DNA from: an uncultured Celeribacter sp.
GTDB lineage: Bacteria; Pseudomonadota; Alphaproteobacteria; Rhodobacterales; Rhodobacteraceae
Length of the DNA stretch: 64,000 nt
Assembly: GCF_963676475.1 (NCBI RefSeq)
Contig: NZ_OY781106.1
Location: 1,798,001 to 1,862,000 of the forward strand
Direction: 5' to 3'
The notes under the pieces are model-generated. The model made no database searches. It had not been told where the DNA came from and saw only the letters and a list, made by a program, of their open reading frames with translations. Of the stretch, positions 53,229 through 63,584 are shown piece after piece (the first letter of the stretch is position 1; each line of letters begins with the position of its first letter). A program made the position numbers and the translations under genes.

Positions 53229-53687
53229 TCAGATGGCTTCCTGCTCAAGGTGCAGCTTCATATTGATCAGCACCTGTTGCAACTCAAGCGTCTCACGCAA
53301 CAGGCGCTTGGCCTCATTATAGGTGATGATCCCATCCTCGATCGCATCGGTATATTCCGCCATCAGCATGGCGAAACGTTGCGACAGCGCGACCACATCG
53401 GTGTTCACCCCCCCCTGTTTCGGATGCTCGTTGCGGGCCGCGTCATACGACAGAGCAATGCCCTTCAATTCAGCCAAAGCAGAGGTCACATGCGGATAGC
53501 CCGCCGCCGCTTCCAGTTGGGCGACGGCATCGACCGGAATAAAGCGGTCGGAATGCTCATCCGCCGTCGAATAATAGCGCCCGAGCGTGGCCTTGGACTT
53601 ACCGGTCAGAGCGCAGGCTGCCTCCAAACCGACATCTTTCACCAGCGCTTCGGTGTGTTTCTTAAGATAGTTCCCAGCAGCATCCAT
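53229..53687 (-). CDS. Conserved hypothetical protein, CII-like
   Basis: The 152-residue soluble, mostly helical protein has an N-terminal segment (YLKKHTEALVKDVGLEAACA, then TGKSKATLGRYYS) that looks like a helix-turn-helix of the type found in phage CII-like regulators. The rest forms a coiled helical pair. It is a single gene with codon use like the core genome, so it is probably a resident regulator rather than a prophage remnant. The target is unknown. Confidence 0.72.
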   Translation of the reverse strand: MDAAGNYLKKHTEALVKDVGLEAACALTGKSKATLGRYYSTADEHSDRFIPVDAVAQLEAAAGYPHVTSALAELKGIALSYDAARNEHPKQGGVNTDVVALSQRFAMLMAEYTDAIEDGIITYNEAKRLLRETLELQQVLINMKLHLEQEAI

Positions 53688-54060
53688 TATGCGTGTCCCA
53701 ACCCCTTACGTCGTCCATCCCATGGGGAATTCTATAAACCATTTCCCATTAAATTCCCGATTTTCGCATGACATACAAGCATATACCTGTTGTTGCGGGC
53801 GTTAGAGAGTATTCGATGCAAACACGCATCGGGTCGGGTGGGAGCGTTTTTCGAGAAAACAGGTTTTATAGTTTTGGTCCCGGCACCCTCATCCCCTTTG
53901 CCGTCAGGCAAACGCCGGACATGTTCACGAGTATTTCTCAGGCTTCCACCCGTTAGTTTCTCGCAACAGAACCGTTGAACGGCAAGTTTTTCATATTCCT
54001 GGAGTTTCGCACGCATTGCCCGCTTGATCCCGGCCTGTGTGATCTGGCACAGAACGGCGC
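53688..54060. other. Intergenic region upstream of tdk
   Basis: About 370 bp between divergent genes; no gene or RNA recognised. Confidence 0.4.
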
Positions 54061-54642
54061 ATGGCAAAGCTATATTTTCAATACTCGACCATGAACGCAG
54101 GCAAGTCGACCCTGCTGCTTCAGGCCTCCTACAACTACCGCGAACGCGGGATGGACACCTATCTCATCACCGCGAAACTCGACGACCGTGCGGGCGCCGG
54201 ACGCATCGCCAGCCGGATCGGTATTGGCGATGAGGCAGACACGTTTGATGAGAATGAAGATATGTTCGCCAAGATCGAGACGCGTCTGAAAGAGGGGCCG
54301 CTGGCCTGTGTCTTTATCGACGAGGCGCAGTTTCTGACCAAGGAACAGGTTTGGCAGCTGGCGCGCGTGGTCGACGATTTGAAAGTGCCGGTGATGGCCT
54401 ATGGGTTGCGTGTCGATTTTCAGGGCAATCTGTTTCCCGGCTCGGCGGCGCTTTTGGCGCTGGCCGATGAGATGCGCGAAGTGCGCACGATTTGTCATTG
54501 CGGAAAAAAGGCGACCATGGTGGTGCGCATGTCGGAGAACGGCATGGTGCTAACCGAGGGGGCGCAGGTCGATATTGGCGGCAATGAACGCTATGTTTCG
54601 CTCTGCCGCAAGCACTGGCGCGAGGCCACTGGGGACTGCTAA
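54061..54642 (+). CDS. tdk: Thymidine kinase (type II)
   Basis: The 193-residue enzyme phosphorylates thymidine in nucleoside salvage. The P-loop STMNAGKST is at 9-17, the Asp/Glu motif CVFIDEAQFL lies near 80-89, and YGLRVDFQGNLFPGS is the conserved lasso precursor. A zinc site is formed by CHCG (about 147-150) and the final CRKHW. The length is that of the bacterial TK1-like family. The start ATG is at the beginning of the conserved MAKLYFQYS. Confidence 0.96.
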   Translation: MAKLYFQYSTMNAGKSTLLLQASYNYRERGMDTYLITAKLDDRAGAGRIASRIGIGDEADTFDENEDMFAKIETRLKEGPLACVFIDEAQFLTKEQVWQLARVVDDLKVPVMAYGLRVDFQGNLFPGSAALLALADEMREVRTICHCGKKATMVVRMSENGMVLTEGAQVDIGGNERYVSLCRKHWREATGDC

Positions 54643-54657
54643 GCCCCCAATCAGGCC

Positions 54658-55023
54658 TTAATGCATCCGCCCGCCATTCGGCACCGAGAGACCCGGCTGC
54701 GCCAGAACAATCGCCCCCTCGGCATCCGGGAAGCCCAAAACCAGCACCTCCGACATGAACCGCCCGATCTGACGTGGCGGGAAATTCACCACGGCCATGA
54801 CCTGTCGCCCGACCAAGGTTTCGGGCGTGTAATGCACGGTGATCTGGGCCGAGGATTTCTTTTCGCCGATCTCCGGGCCAAAGTCGATCCAGAGCTTGAT
54901 CGCCGGTTTGCGCGCCTCCGGGTAGGGTTCCGCGCGGACCACTGTGCCCGCGCGAATATCCACTTTCAGGAAATCGTCAAAACTGATTGCAGCTTCTTTT
55001 TCAGTGGACGCGCCGTCGCTCAT
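54658..55023 (-). CDS. csaA: tRNA-binding protein CsaA
   Basis: The 121-residue protein is a single EMAP/tRBD-type OB domain with the CsaA signature (FLKVDIRAGTVVRAE, GRQVMAVVNFPPRQIG, and ending VPNGGRMH). CsaA binds tRNA and acts as a secretion chaperone in Bacillus. Its ATG overlaps the proC stop by 4 nt (ATGA), so the two are translationally coupled. Confidence 0.93.
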   Translation of the reverse strand: MSDGASTEKEAAISFDDFLKVDIRAGTVVRAEPYPEARKPAIKLWIDFGPEIGEKKSSAQITVHYTPETLVGRQVMAVVNFPPRQIGRFMSEVLVLGFPDAEGAIVLAQPGLSVPNGGRMH

Positions 55024-55823
55024 GCCAACTCCTCATCGCGCTTGATCGCGGCCTCGACGGCGCGCTCCAGCAACACGGGGAAGCCGGTTTCCTCATCCAT
55101 CAACACGCGCAGCGCCTCGGCGGTCACACCGCCCGGCGAGGTCACATTGATGCGCAGTTGCGCCGGGCTTTCATCGGAGGTTTCCGCCAACTGACCTGCG
55201 CCGCCGACAGTGGCCTTGGCCAGTTGCATCGCCATCTCTGGTGTCAAACCGGCCTTTTCGCCTGCCGCAGCCATGGTCTCGATCAGGTGAAACACATAGG
55301 CAGGGCCACAGCCGGAGATCGCCATGAGAGGCCGGATTTGCGCTTCGGTTTCGAGGCGCACCACCTGCCCCACCGCTTGCAACAGGCTGTCGGCCAAATC
55401 GACATCGGCCTCGCTCGCCATAGCATTGCCGACAATGCCAGTGATGCCGCGCCCGATGGCGGCCGGCGTGTTGGGCATGGCGCGCACGACGGGGGTTTTG
55501 TTGCCCAGCATCTCTTCATAGCTCGCCATGGTGATCCCGGCGGCCACGGTCAGGAACACGGTCGTGCTGTTGCCCAGCTTTTGCAGCGACGGCAGCGCAT
55601 CGCCCATCATCTGCGGTTTGACCGCGACGAGAACAATCGCCGGATTGTCCGGCAGATCGGTGTTGAGATTCACGCCGGTGGATTGAAGCCACTCCGACGG
55701 ATTCGGGTCGAGCACGGTCACGGAGCTGGGCGGCAAACCACCGTCGAGCCAGCCCTTGAGCATCGCTGACCCCATTTTTCCGCAGCCCAAAAGCACCAAA
55801 CCTCGCGTTTTCAGATCATCCAT
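55020..55823 (-). CDS. proC: Pyrroline-5-carboxylate reductase
   Basis: The 267-residue enzyme makes proline from pyrroline-5-carboxylate with NAD(P)H. The Rossmann glycine motif is LLGCGKMGSAML (near residue 11), followed by VVRAMPNTPA and the C-terminal signature INVTSPGGVTAEALRVL. The ATG at 55823 is used because GAGAGGGACGAG precedes it; the longer open frame to 55877 is not conserved. It is cotranscribed with csaA and probably with the upstream YbjN gene. Confidence 0.96.
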   Translation of the reverse strand: MDDLKTRGLVLLGCGKMGSAMLKGWLDGGLPPSSVTVLDPNPSEWLQSTGVNLNTDLPDNPAIVLVAVKPQMMGDALPSLQKLGNSTTVFLTVAAGITMASYEEMLGNKTPVVRAMPNTPAAIGRGITGIVGNAMASEADVDLADSLLQAVGQVVRLETEAQIRPLMAISGCGPAYVFHLIETMAAAGEKAGLTPEMAMQLAKATVGGAGQLAETSDESPAQLRINVTSPGGVTAEALRVLMDEETGFPVLLERAVEAAIKRDEELA

Positions 55824-55932
55824 AATCTCGTCCCTCTCTAGCACAATAAAAAGCCCCCTGAGGGCGTCAGGGGGCACTCTATCAAGCGAGAGGCGGAGCG
55901 CAACGCACCCCGCCCTCTACATTTCTGCGCAG

Positions 55933-56433
55933 TTACGCGCGACCGTAAGCCTCACGGATCGCGACATCCATCGCCTCTTCGGGCGAACGGTCGGACCAAG
56001 CAGCCAGTTGAAAGGCCGGGTAGAACCGCTCGGCGGCCCCCACGGCGGAGCCGATGAGGCGATCCACCTGTTCCGCGCTTGCGATCTGACCGCCCGACAG
56101 AACGAGGCCATAGCGGTAGACCATCAGCTGTTGCTCGGGCCAGAAGGTGAAGGCGCCGGTCCAGATCTGGTCGTTGGCGCGATTGAGGATCTCATAAATC
56201 TGCGGCAGCTTCTCATCCGGCGGTTCCATTTCAAAGGTGCAGATCAGGCGCAGGGTCTCGTCGAAATCGGACCAGGCCAGCGTGATCGAATAGGTGCGCC
56301 ACTGGCCCTCGACCGCCATGGCGATCTGATCGTCAGCGACACGGTCGAATTCCCAGTCATTGTGCTCGCAAAGATGCTCACACAGATCAATCGGGTGAAT
56401 TTCGGTAGAAAAGCTCTGCTCAATAAGCGACAT
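55933..56433 (-). CDS. YbjN-domain protein
   Basis: The 166-residue protein has a YbjN fold (type III secretion chaperone-like) with WRTYSITLAWSDFDETLRLI and a C-terminal EEAMDVAIREAYGRA helix. The start is the ATG at 56433; the upstream extension is unconserved. It lies 109 bp before proC on the same strand. In other bacteria YbjN affects stress and motility, but its biochemical role is unknown. Confidence 0.88.
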   Translation of the reverse strand: MSLIEQSFSTEIHPIDLCEHLCEHNDWEFDRVADDQIAMAVEGQWRTYSITLAWSDFDETLRLICTFEMEPPDEKLPQIYEILNRANDQIWTGAFTFWPEQQLMVYRYGLVLSGGQIASAEQVDRLIGSAVGAAERFYPAFQLAAWSDRSPEEAMDVAIREAYGRA

Positions 56434-56852
56434 ACACGGGCCTCGTCTGTTTTGCGTCTGTCGTGGCGCTGCGACATCCCCCCTTTGTGACATCACGGTG
56501 GCTTCCACTAAGACTTGGTGCCTGCTCTAAGGGTCGGCGTGTGCAGCACTTCCCCTTACTAGATATGGTGTGACGAAAGCATCTAAGCTGTAAAGCGAAA
56601 TATTTGTGTTATCCCCATCATTCGCCATTCATCCACAGGAAGAGGGGTGCAACTGCGGCGCGTCGCATCAGTCAAATACGCCGCTGATCCGGGTAAGGCT
56701 TTGGTTTTCCCGCCATTGCCGCCCCTGTACGTCCTGACGGACACGCATCGAAGAGCATCACCACGCAAGCAGCATGATTTTTATGCGCGCGATGTGCCGA
56801 GGCCAAGACCGACAGCTATGTACAAGAACCGATGCAAAACCAAGACATAAAA
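56434..56852. other. Intergenic region
   Basis: About 420 bp with no recognised gene or RNA; short open frames lack family resemblance. Confidence 0.4.
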
Positions 56853-56878
56853 GCGCCCCCACGAAATCGCGGGGGCGC
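56853..56878 (-). terminator. Intrinsic terminator after katG
   Basis: On the minus strand, GCGCCCCC and GGGGGCGC arms with a 10-nt loop are followed by TTTTAT. Confidence 0.85.
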
Positions 56879-56902
56879 ATGCTTCAGACCCTGCTCATCC
56901 GT

Positions 56903-59077
56903 TCAAGCCAGATCGAACCGATCCGCATTCATCACCTTGACCCAGGCCGCCACGAAATCAGTCACGAACTTCTCTGCATTGTCGTCCTGCGCGTAAACTT
57001 CTGCGTAAGAGCGCAGGATCGAGTTGGAGCCGAACACCAGATCCATCAGCGTGGCGGTGTATTTCACAGCACCCGTCTTGCGATCCGTGATCTCATAGAT
57101 GCCGCCTTTCGCCGGTTTCCACGTGTAGGCCATATCGGTCAGGGTCACGAAGAAATCCGTGGTCAGGGCACCGACACGATCCGTCAGAATGCCGTGCGGC
57201 GTGCCGCCATAATTGGTGCCCATGGCTCGCATGCCGCCAACAAGAACCGTCATTTCATGCGCGGTGAGGCCCATAAGTTGGGTACGGTCGAGCATCAGCT
57301 CTTCGGGGGCGACCACGTAGTCTTTCTTGAGCCAGTTGCGATAGCCATCGGCGATCGGTTCCAGCACGTCGAAAGAGGCCGCATCGGTCATCTCGTCACT
57401 TGCATCGCCACGGCCCGGCGCGAAGGGAACCGTGATGTCGAACCCCGCCGCTTTCGCCGCCTGCTCGACACCGACGCCACCGGCCAGCACGATCACATCG
57501 GCCACGGAAGCGCCGGTCTCGGCGGCAATCGGTTCCAGCACCGAGAGCACTTTTGCCAGACGTTCCGGCTCATTGCCTTCCCAGTCCTTTTGCGGCGCCA
57601 AGCGAATACGCGCGCCATTAGCACCGCCCCGCATGTCAGAGCCACGGAAGGTCCGCGCGCTGTCCCAAGCGGTCGAGACCATCTCTGAGATCGAAAGTCC
57701 GGCCTCCGCGATTTTGGCCTTCACCGCCTCGACATCGTAGGAGGTGGAACCGACGGGCACCGGGTCCTGCCAGATCAGATCCTCAGAGGGCACATCCGGC
57801 CCGATGTAACGCACTTTGGGCCCCATATCGCGGTGGGTCAGTTTGAACCAGGCGCGGGCAAACGTGTCTTTGAAATACTCGGGATCGGCCATGAATTTCT
57901 GGCAGATCGCGTTGTAGATCGGGTCGACTTTCATCGCCATATCGGCGTCGGTCATCATCGGGTTGTGGCGCTTCGACGGATCGGACGCGTCCAGAGGTTT
58001 GTCCTCTTCCTTGATGTCCACCGGCTCCCATTGCCAGGCGCCTGCGGGCGATTTCTTGAGCTCCCATTCGTGGCCAAAGAGCATCTCGAAAAAGCCCATG
58101 TCGAATTTCGTCGGCTCCGACGTCCACGCGCCTTCAAGCCCGGAGGTCACCGCATTCGCCGCCTTGCCATGCTGGTTCGGGTTCGACCAGCCGAGCCCCT
58201 GCATTTCAGGTCCCGCGCCTTCCGGGTCTGCGCCCAAAGCCTCGGCATCGCCATTGCCGTGGGTCTTGCCGACCGTGTGACCGCCCGCCGTCAAAGCGGC
58301 GGTTTCCTCGTCGTTCATCGCCATGCGGGCAAAGGTTTCGCGCACTTGGGCGGCGGTTTTCATCGGGTCCGGTTTGCCATTCACCCCCTCGGGGTTCACG
58401 TAAATGAGGCCCATCTGCACGGCGGCCAGCGGGTTTTCCATCGTGTCCGGCTTGTCGACATCCTCATACCGCCCGTCCGACGGCGCCAGCCATTCCTTCT
58501 CAGCGCCCCAATAGGTGTCTTTTTCCGGGTGCCAGATGTCTTCGCGGCCAAATCCGAAACCAAAAGTCTTCAGCCCCATGTTTTCATAGGCGATGGTCCC
58601 GGCCAGAACGATCAGATCGGCCCAGCTCACCTTGTTGCCATATTTCTTTTTGATCGGCCACAAGAGACGGCGCGCCTTGTCGAGGCTGACGTTGTCGGGC
58701 CAAGAGTTCAGAGGTGCAAAACGCTGGTTGCCAGTGCCGCCACCGCCGCGCCCGTCGGCCAGACGATAGGACCCGGCGGCGTGCCAGGACATGCGGATCA
58801 TGAGACCGCCGTAATGCCCCCAGTCGGCCGGCCACCACTCCTGGCTTTCGGTCATCAGCGCGTGCATGTCCGCCTTCAGCGCGTCGAAATCCAGCGATTT
58901 GACCTCTTCGGCGTAATCAAACGCCTCGCCCATCGGGTTCGTCTTGGTGTCGTGCTGATGCAGAATGTCGAGATTAAGCGCATTCGGCCACCAGTCCATA
59001 ACGCTTTTGCCGGACTCGGTGTTGCTGCCATGCATGACCGGGCATTTGCCCGTCATTTTCATATCGTTGCCGTCCAT
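56903..59077 (-). CDS. katG: Catalase-peroxidase
   Basis: The 724-residue bifunctional haem enzyme has the distal Arg95-Trp98-His99 site in IRMSWHAAGSYR. Tyr226 (IYVNPEG) and Met252 complete the Trp-Tyr-Met adduct needed for catalase activity, and the proximal His267 lies in GGHTVGKTHG. A second, haem-free peroxidase domain fills the C-terminal half. It removes hydrogen peroxide in the cytoplasm. The ATG at 59077 follows TTGGAGGAACAT; the frame extends further upstream without conservation. The upstream 190 bp are A+T-rich and could hold an OxyR-type promoter. Confidence 0.97.
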   Translation of the reverse strand: MDGNDMKMTGKCPVMHGSNTESGKSVMDWWPNALNLDILHQHDTKTNPMGEAFDYAEEVKSLDFDALKADMHALMTESQEWWPADWGHYGGLMIRMSWHAAGSYRLADGRGGGGTGNQRFAPLNSWPDNVSLDKARRLLWPIKKKYGNKVSWADLIVLAGTIAYENMGLKTFGFGFGREDIWHPEKDTYWGAEKEWLAPSDGRYEDVDKPDTMENPLAAVQMGLIYVNPEGVNGKPDPMKTAAQVRETFARMAMNDEETAALTAGGHTVGKTHGNGDAEALGADPEGAGPEMQGLGWSNPNQHGKAANAVTSGLEGAWTSEPTKFDMGFFEMLFGHEWELKKSPAGAWQWEPVDIKEEDKPLDASDPSKRHNPMMTDADMAMKVDPIYNAICQKFMADPEYFKDTFARAWFKLTHRDMGPKVRYIGPDVPSEDLIWQDPVPVGSTSYDVEAVKAKIAEAGLSISEMVSTAWDSARTFRGSDMRGGANGARIRLAPQKDWEGNEPERLAKVLSVLEPIAAETGASVADVIVLAGGVGVEQAAKAAGFDITVPFAPGRGDASDEMTDAASFDVLEPIADGYRNWLKKDYVVAPEELMLDRTQLMGLTAHEMTVLVGGMRAMGTNYGGTPHGILTDRVGALTTDFFVTLTDMAYTWKPAKGGIYEITDRKTGAVKYTATLMDLVFGSNSILRSYAEVYAQDDNAEKFVTDFVAAWVKVMNADRFDLA

Positions 59078-59263
59078 ATGTTCCTCCAAACGTCTAGGTG
59101 CTATGCGTCGTAGATCGAAGGCCCGTTGCAACCCGATGCGGTTGACACGCGCTGCTGCCGATCTCGTCTGTGTTAGAGGTAACAGGTCATATGAATAAAA
59201 AATAATTGTATTAAATACTCTAACCAATAATTATTTCTAATATCAAAATTGCACCAGTATGCC

Positions 59264-61151
59264 TTACGGCGCGCAATCCAAGCCGCGGGACACATTACCC
59301 GATGCAGAAGACAGGCATGTCGGGTCCGGCACCTCAAGTCCGGCGGCTTTGAGATGACGCGCGATGGCCGACAAGGCGACATCGCCCTGGACATACATAC
59401 GGATATTGGACATCGGATCGTCGGGCTGACCCACAATCTCGGCCAGACGTTCAACCTCGGCACCATCCCCGATCATGGAAGCCGCCGCGAGCAGGAAAAT
59501 ATCGCGCGACGGGCTGACCTGATCGGCGTAGCCTTTGCGGGCCATCTCGACCATACGGGCATTCTTGTGCACGATGCCCACCACCAGAAGAGGCAGGTAC
59601 ATATATGCCGACGGGCTGGCGCTCAGACGAACCGCAGACCGTGCCGCTTCTTCGGAAGCATCCAAAAGGTCCGCTGAGAGATAGGCATAGGACAGCACAC
59701 CATAGGCCGTTGGGTTGGCCGGGTTCAGATCGACAGCCTGCCGCAAAGCCCGGATTGCGAGGCTGATCTCCCCCTTCGCATTGTACAGCGCTCCCAACAG
59801 GATGAAGGCCGCGTCTGCGCCCGGGAAACGGTCCACCAGCTCATCGGCATACTCCGTGACCTCCTCTAGGGTGCTGTGCATCCTCTCGGGTACCCCGGAC
59901 AGGTCCATGAAGTGAAAGTCCGGCACCGCGTGCAACATCAACGTGCCAAAAGAGGCCGCCGCGACAGCATCCGTGTCAAAGGTTGCACGCAGCGGTTCGA
60001 AACAGCGATAGGCCCCCTGAAATGTCTCCGGCGCATAGGTTTCCAGAAACGCATCCGTGAGCAAAACGCAGTAAAAGACATTTCCTACGGCCCCGGCGGC
60101 CTCCGCTCTTGGCTGACCGAAGGTGCTGATCACCCCGCCTTGCGCCGCAAGATAGGCGCTGATGCGCTGGGACAGCTGACGCAGACTTGAATAAAAATCA
60201 ATCTCGTCGAGCGGGCCGGAAATGCGGGACTGGAACAAGACCTTTCCCGTCTCGACCTCCATCAGATCCACCGCCAGATCGAGTTCGCCAACGAGATTGA
60301 GGATTGATCCCCGTAAAATGTAATCGGAGCCAACAGCATTGCGATTGAGATCAGCCGTCAGAACACGCACCTGTAGACGCCCGAAACGCTGAAAATCTCC
60401 GGCGAGTTGGCGTTGCACATCCTTTTCATAGACATCGTTGTCCGAAAGCCCCGTCAAATTGGCGAAAGGCGCGATGGCGATGATCGGGTATCCTGAATGC
60501 GGCACATCGTTTGACATTTCCGCCTCGCGACCGACCTCTCGCCTCATGCCGTATCCCAGAATAGCGACCACGAAGGCCGCAACCAACACCACAGCACCGA
60601 CAAGCCCCCAAAGCAGGCGGCGTTTTTTTCACGGACGGGCCCCGCCGCCCGGACCCGTCCTCATCGGAGCGCTCCTGATTTTCCGCTGTTGAGGGCGTGG
60701 GGGCAGGCGCAACAGCGGCCCCAACTCCGGCTCCTGCCATCTCCATCGCCTCCGCTGACACAGCGGCGGGTCCCGTATCCACGATGGGCTCAGATTTGGG
60801 GGGCTGTGGGCTCTCAAGTTGTTGGAGGGCAAAGGCGTAGCTGCCTCGCGGGATGTTGAGCCGCTCCAGACACTCGGGGTTCTGTTCATAAAACGCCGCG
60901 ATCGCTTCACGCAATCGGCGCATGCGCACACGGACGATCGGATCCGTCGATGGATCGAAATCCGCATCCCGCCCCAACAACTCATGCGCGATTCCATATT
61001 CCGTAATCTCGTCACCGCGCCCGGAAAAGAACTCTTCCGCCAGATACATCAGAAGGGCGCGATTGGCCTTTGAACGCGCAAACGTGTCGCTTTCGAGGAG
61101 TTTTGTTACCTCCTGACGTAACATGTCACTTTTTTGCGCGTTGGGCATCAT
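59264..61151 (-). pseudogene. Membrane-anchored TPR regulator, split by a frameshift
   Basis: The N-terminal part starts at the ATG at 61151 (AGGAGG upstream) and has the DNA-binding module found in TPR/adenylate-cyclase-like regulators: YGIAHELLGRDADFDPSTD, then VRVRMRRLREAI. In a run of seven T residues (60623-60629, plus strand) the frame shifts. Removing one base gives KKRRLLWGLVGAVVLVAAF, a membrane helix, and joins 59264-60592, which holds a TolB-like domain (IIAIAPFANLTG) and TPR-like repeats (LRQAVDLNPANPTAYGVLS). It would be an inner-membrane one-component regulator. The break may be a mutation, a sequencing error or slippage. Confidence 0.8.
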
Positions 61152-61421
61152 ACAGGCCTCCTGGGACCCTGATCCTCTCGAACCGCGAAAACGTAACATG
61201 TTTCACATGCGGCAAAAGGGAAATATCCCAGAAAATAAAAGAAAACCGATTGCTGGTGTAACTTCTCGCAAACAGACGCCGGTTTCAGGTTCCATACTGT
61301 TACGCAAGCGCTTTGGGGGAAAGTGACTTCATGCAACCAACTGAAACGATTTGTTTCTGACCAAGAGGTCAAGTTCGCATCATAAGAGCCATCAAATGGT
61401 GATTATTGCGAGACCAAGACC

Positions 61422-62009
61422 ATGCTGAATGCCACTCTTGCTAAGATGTTTGGAGCACCCAAAGCGCTTTTGCTTGCTTCATCTCAGACCCCATCTCAGG
61501 CCGCAGGCAGCTCCGCTCATGTGCAACAGATGCCTGCGCAAGAGGACGGCAGCACTGTGCAGGGCGGAAACGCTGCGCAGGGGGCAAGCACGCGTGACAT
61601 CACAAATGTCTCTTCCAATGAGGACGAAAACCGCATGCATCTGCCCCAACATGACCTTCTTTTGTTCAGCATGGTGGCTCAACAAGACAGCCTCGCCCGC
61701 GCAGCAATCACCCACCTCAACCCGCGCATTGCGACCTCAACCGAAGAACTTAACGCGCATTTCGAAACGGAACGTTTCAAGCTCATTGTCGTAGAATGCG
61801 CCCCGCAGAGCTCGGAACTGGTACAAAGTGCCATTGACGTGCATCGTCGTATACCGCCCGAAGACGGCTCTTCTCTGATCGCGTTCAAACCCGGCCCCGA
61901 CACCGTGCTCGATGTGTTGCGATATACGCCGAGCGCCTCGGCCTTTGCCTTTCTCGCCGCCCGCCCGCATCAGTTGCGTGCCCATATTCTGGAATTGCTG
62001 CCCCCCTGA
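61422..62009 (+). CDS. Hypothetical protein
   Basis: The 195-residue protein has an Ala/Gln/Ser-rich N-terminal half that looks disordered (about 20-65). The C-terminal half with beta-strand character (HDLLLFSMVAQQDSLAR, FKLIVVECAPQS, GSSLIAFKPGPDTVLDVLRY) has the order and size of a degenerate receiver-like domain, but without a clear phospho-acceptor motif. It is divergent from the broken TPR regulator across a 270-bp A+T-rich gap, and followed 57 bp later by another small ORF. Confidence 0.65.
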   Translation: MLNATLAKMFGAPKALLLASSQTPSQAAGSSAHVQQMPAQEDGSTVQGGNAAQGASTRDITNVSSNEDENRMHLPQHDLLLFSMVAQQDSLARAAITHLNPRIATSTEELNAHFETERFKLIVVECAPQSSELVQSAIDVHRRIPPEDGSSLIAFKPGPDTVLDVLRYTPSASAFAFLAARPHQLRAHILELLPP

Positions 62010-62066
62010 AGAGCCCTTATCTCCCGCCCTGCGCCGCCAGCAACGGACCGTTACGAGTTTGACGTC

Positions 62067-62381
62067 ATGCCTGTTCAATCCCCACATCATCGACGGCGGC
62101 TCCTGATCGCCCTGCCTCCGGGCCAGCCTTGTCTGTCCCTGTCTGCGGATATTCGGATGGCATTGGTCAGCAATTCTGCACATGCCCCTGGCTCGGCCCC
62201 CGCCTCGGGCCATTCCAAACTGACGGCCAGGGAGGCCGAGGTGATAGAGCGGCTTCTCAATGTCTGCACCCACTATCAACACATCGGAGACCATCAAATT
62301 TCCGAATTGGTGGACCGGATCGGAATGGCTTTGATGCAAGCGTTCATGGCCAGAAACACCCCCGAAGCCAACGACGCCTGA
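62067..62381 (+). CDS. Small hypothetical protein
   Basis: The 104-residue protein has a basic N-terminus (PHHRRRLLIALPPG) and a helical C-terminal half (KLTAREAEVIERLLNVCTH, then QISELVDRIGMALMQAF). No family is recognised. It follows the preceding hypothetical gene on the same strand and may be cotranscribed with it. The ribosome site is weak, so the start is uncertain. Confidence 0.5.
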   Translation: MPVQSPHHRRRLLIALPPGQPCLSLSADIRMALVSNSAHAPGSAPASGHSKLTAREAEVIERLLNVCTHYQHIGDHQISELVDRIGMALMQAFMARNTPEANDA

Positions 62382-62452
62382 ACTTTCATTCAAAAAGAAA
62401 CCTGCGCGCCAAGCAATTGACGCGCAGGCCCTGTTCGATCCTCTGGAGCCGA

Positions 62453-63505
62453 TCAGTTCGGCACCACCTCGGCTGTCGGTCGCGGAGTTGTTGCGGTCTC
62501 GGCGGGCAGAACCGGCGTGGTGATTTCCGGCAACGTCCCGGTCAGGGAGCCCAGGAAGGCCACGATCTGACCGGCCTCATCCTCGGTCAACTCCTCGCCC
62601 AGCTGGCTTTCCGCCATGATCTGCACCGCGACTTTCAGATCCCAAACCTTGCCGGAGTGGAAATAGGGCGCGGTCAACGCGATGTTCCGCAGCGGCCCGG
62701 CGCGGAAGACATATTCATCGTCCACGGTCTCGGTCACGGCAAAACGACCCCGGTCGCCTTCGGGCAGAATGTCAGAGCCCGGCTTTTCGATCAAACCAAA
62801 GGGATAGTAGCCCTCGCCACCGACGTTCACACCGGCGTGGCAGGCGACACAGCCCTTGTCCATGAACAGCTCAAGCCCCGCCAACTCTTCGGTCGAGAGC
62901 GCGTTATCATCGCCATTGAGCCAGGAATCGAAAGGCGCGGGCGTCAAAAGCGTCGCCTCGAAGGCCTCGATCGCCTTGGCCATATTGTCGAATGTGACAG
63001 GCTCGGCCTCATCCGGAAAAGACTCTTCGAACCACTCCACATATTGCCCCATCGACGACAGGGTCGCGACGACATTCTCCGGCGTGTTGGCCATTTCGAC
63101 CCCGGCCTGAATCGGTCCCTTCGCCTGTGCCTTCAAATCCGCCGCACGCCCGTCCCAGAATTGCGCCTCGTTGAACACGGCGTTCAACACGGTCGGTGAA
63201 TTGCGCGGGCCTTTTTGCCAGCCATGGCCCACAGAGGTCTCCATATTGTCGTCCCCGCCCGTGGTCAGGTTGTGGCAAGAATAGCAGGAGAACACACCGG
63301 AGGCCGACAGGCGCGGATCAAAGAAAAGCGCTTTGCCCAAATCAATCTTTTCCGCCGTGATCGGGTTGTCCGCGACCGCGGGCACGGTCGATGGCAATGG
63401 CTTGAAAAAGTCGAGAGCGTAGTCCCGAAGCTCATTGGCCGAAACCGCCGAGGCGGACAAAATGGCGGCGCTGGTCAACAGGGCGAAACGCGGTGCAAGT
63501 GTCAT
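62453..63505 (-). CDS. Di-haem cytochrome c peroxidase
   Basis: The 350-residue periplasmic enzyme has a signal peptide (cleavage after VSA, about residue 23) and two CXXCH haem sites, CYSCH at 74-78 and CVACH at 219-223. A conserved FWDGRAADLKAQAKGPI segment precedes the linker. It reduces hydrogen peroxide with electrons from a c-type cytochrome. The MauG/CcpA family fits its size. An FNR-like box lies about 80 bp upstream, consistent with the oxygen-limited expression known for this family. Confidence 0.94.
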   Translation of the reverse strand: MTLAPRFALLTSAAILSASAVSANELRDYALDFFKPLPSTVPAVADNPITAEKIDLGKALFFDPRLSASGVFSCYSCHNLTTGGDDNMETSVGHGWQKGPRNSPTVLNAVFNEAQFWDGRAADLKAQAKGPIQAGVEMANTPENVVATLSSMGQYVEWFEESFPDEAEPVTFDNMAKAIEAFEATLLTPAPFDSWLNGDDNALSTEELAGLELFMDKGCVACHAGVNVGGEGYYPFGLIEKPGSDILPEGDRGRFAVTETVDDEYVFRAGPLRNIALTAPYFHSGKVWDLKVAVQIMAESQLGEELTEDEAGQIVAFLGSLTGTLPEITTPVLPAETATTPRPTAEVVPN

Positions 63506-63584
63506 AAATCTCTCCCTCGCATCATGGATGCAATTTCAATGTCGCGCGTCTGGGATGAAATTAGAATCCCTCTAAAAATCAGCC

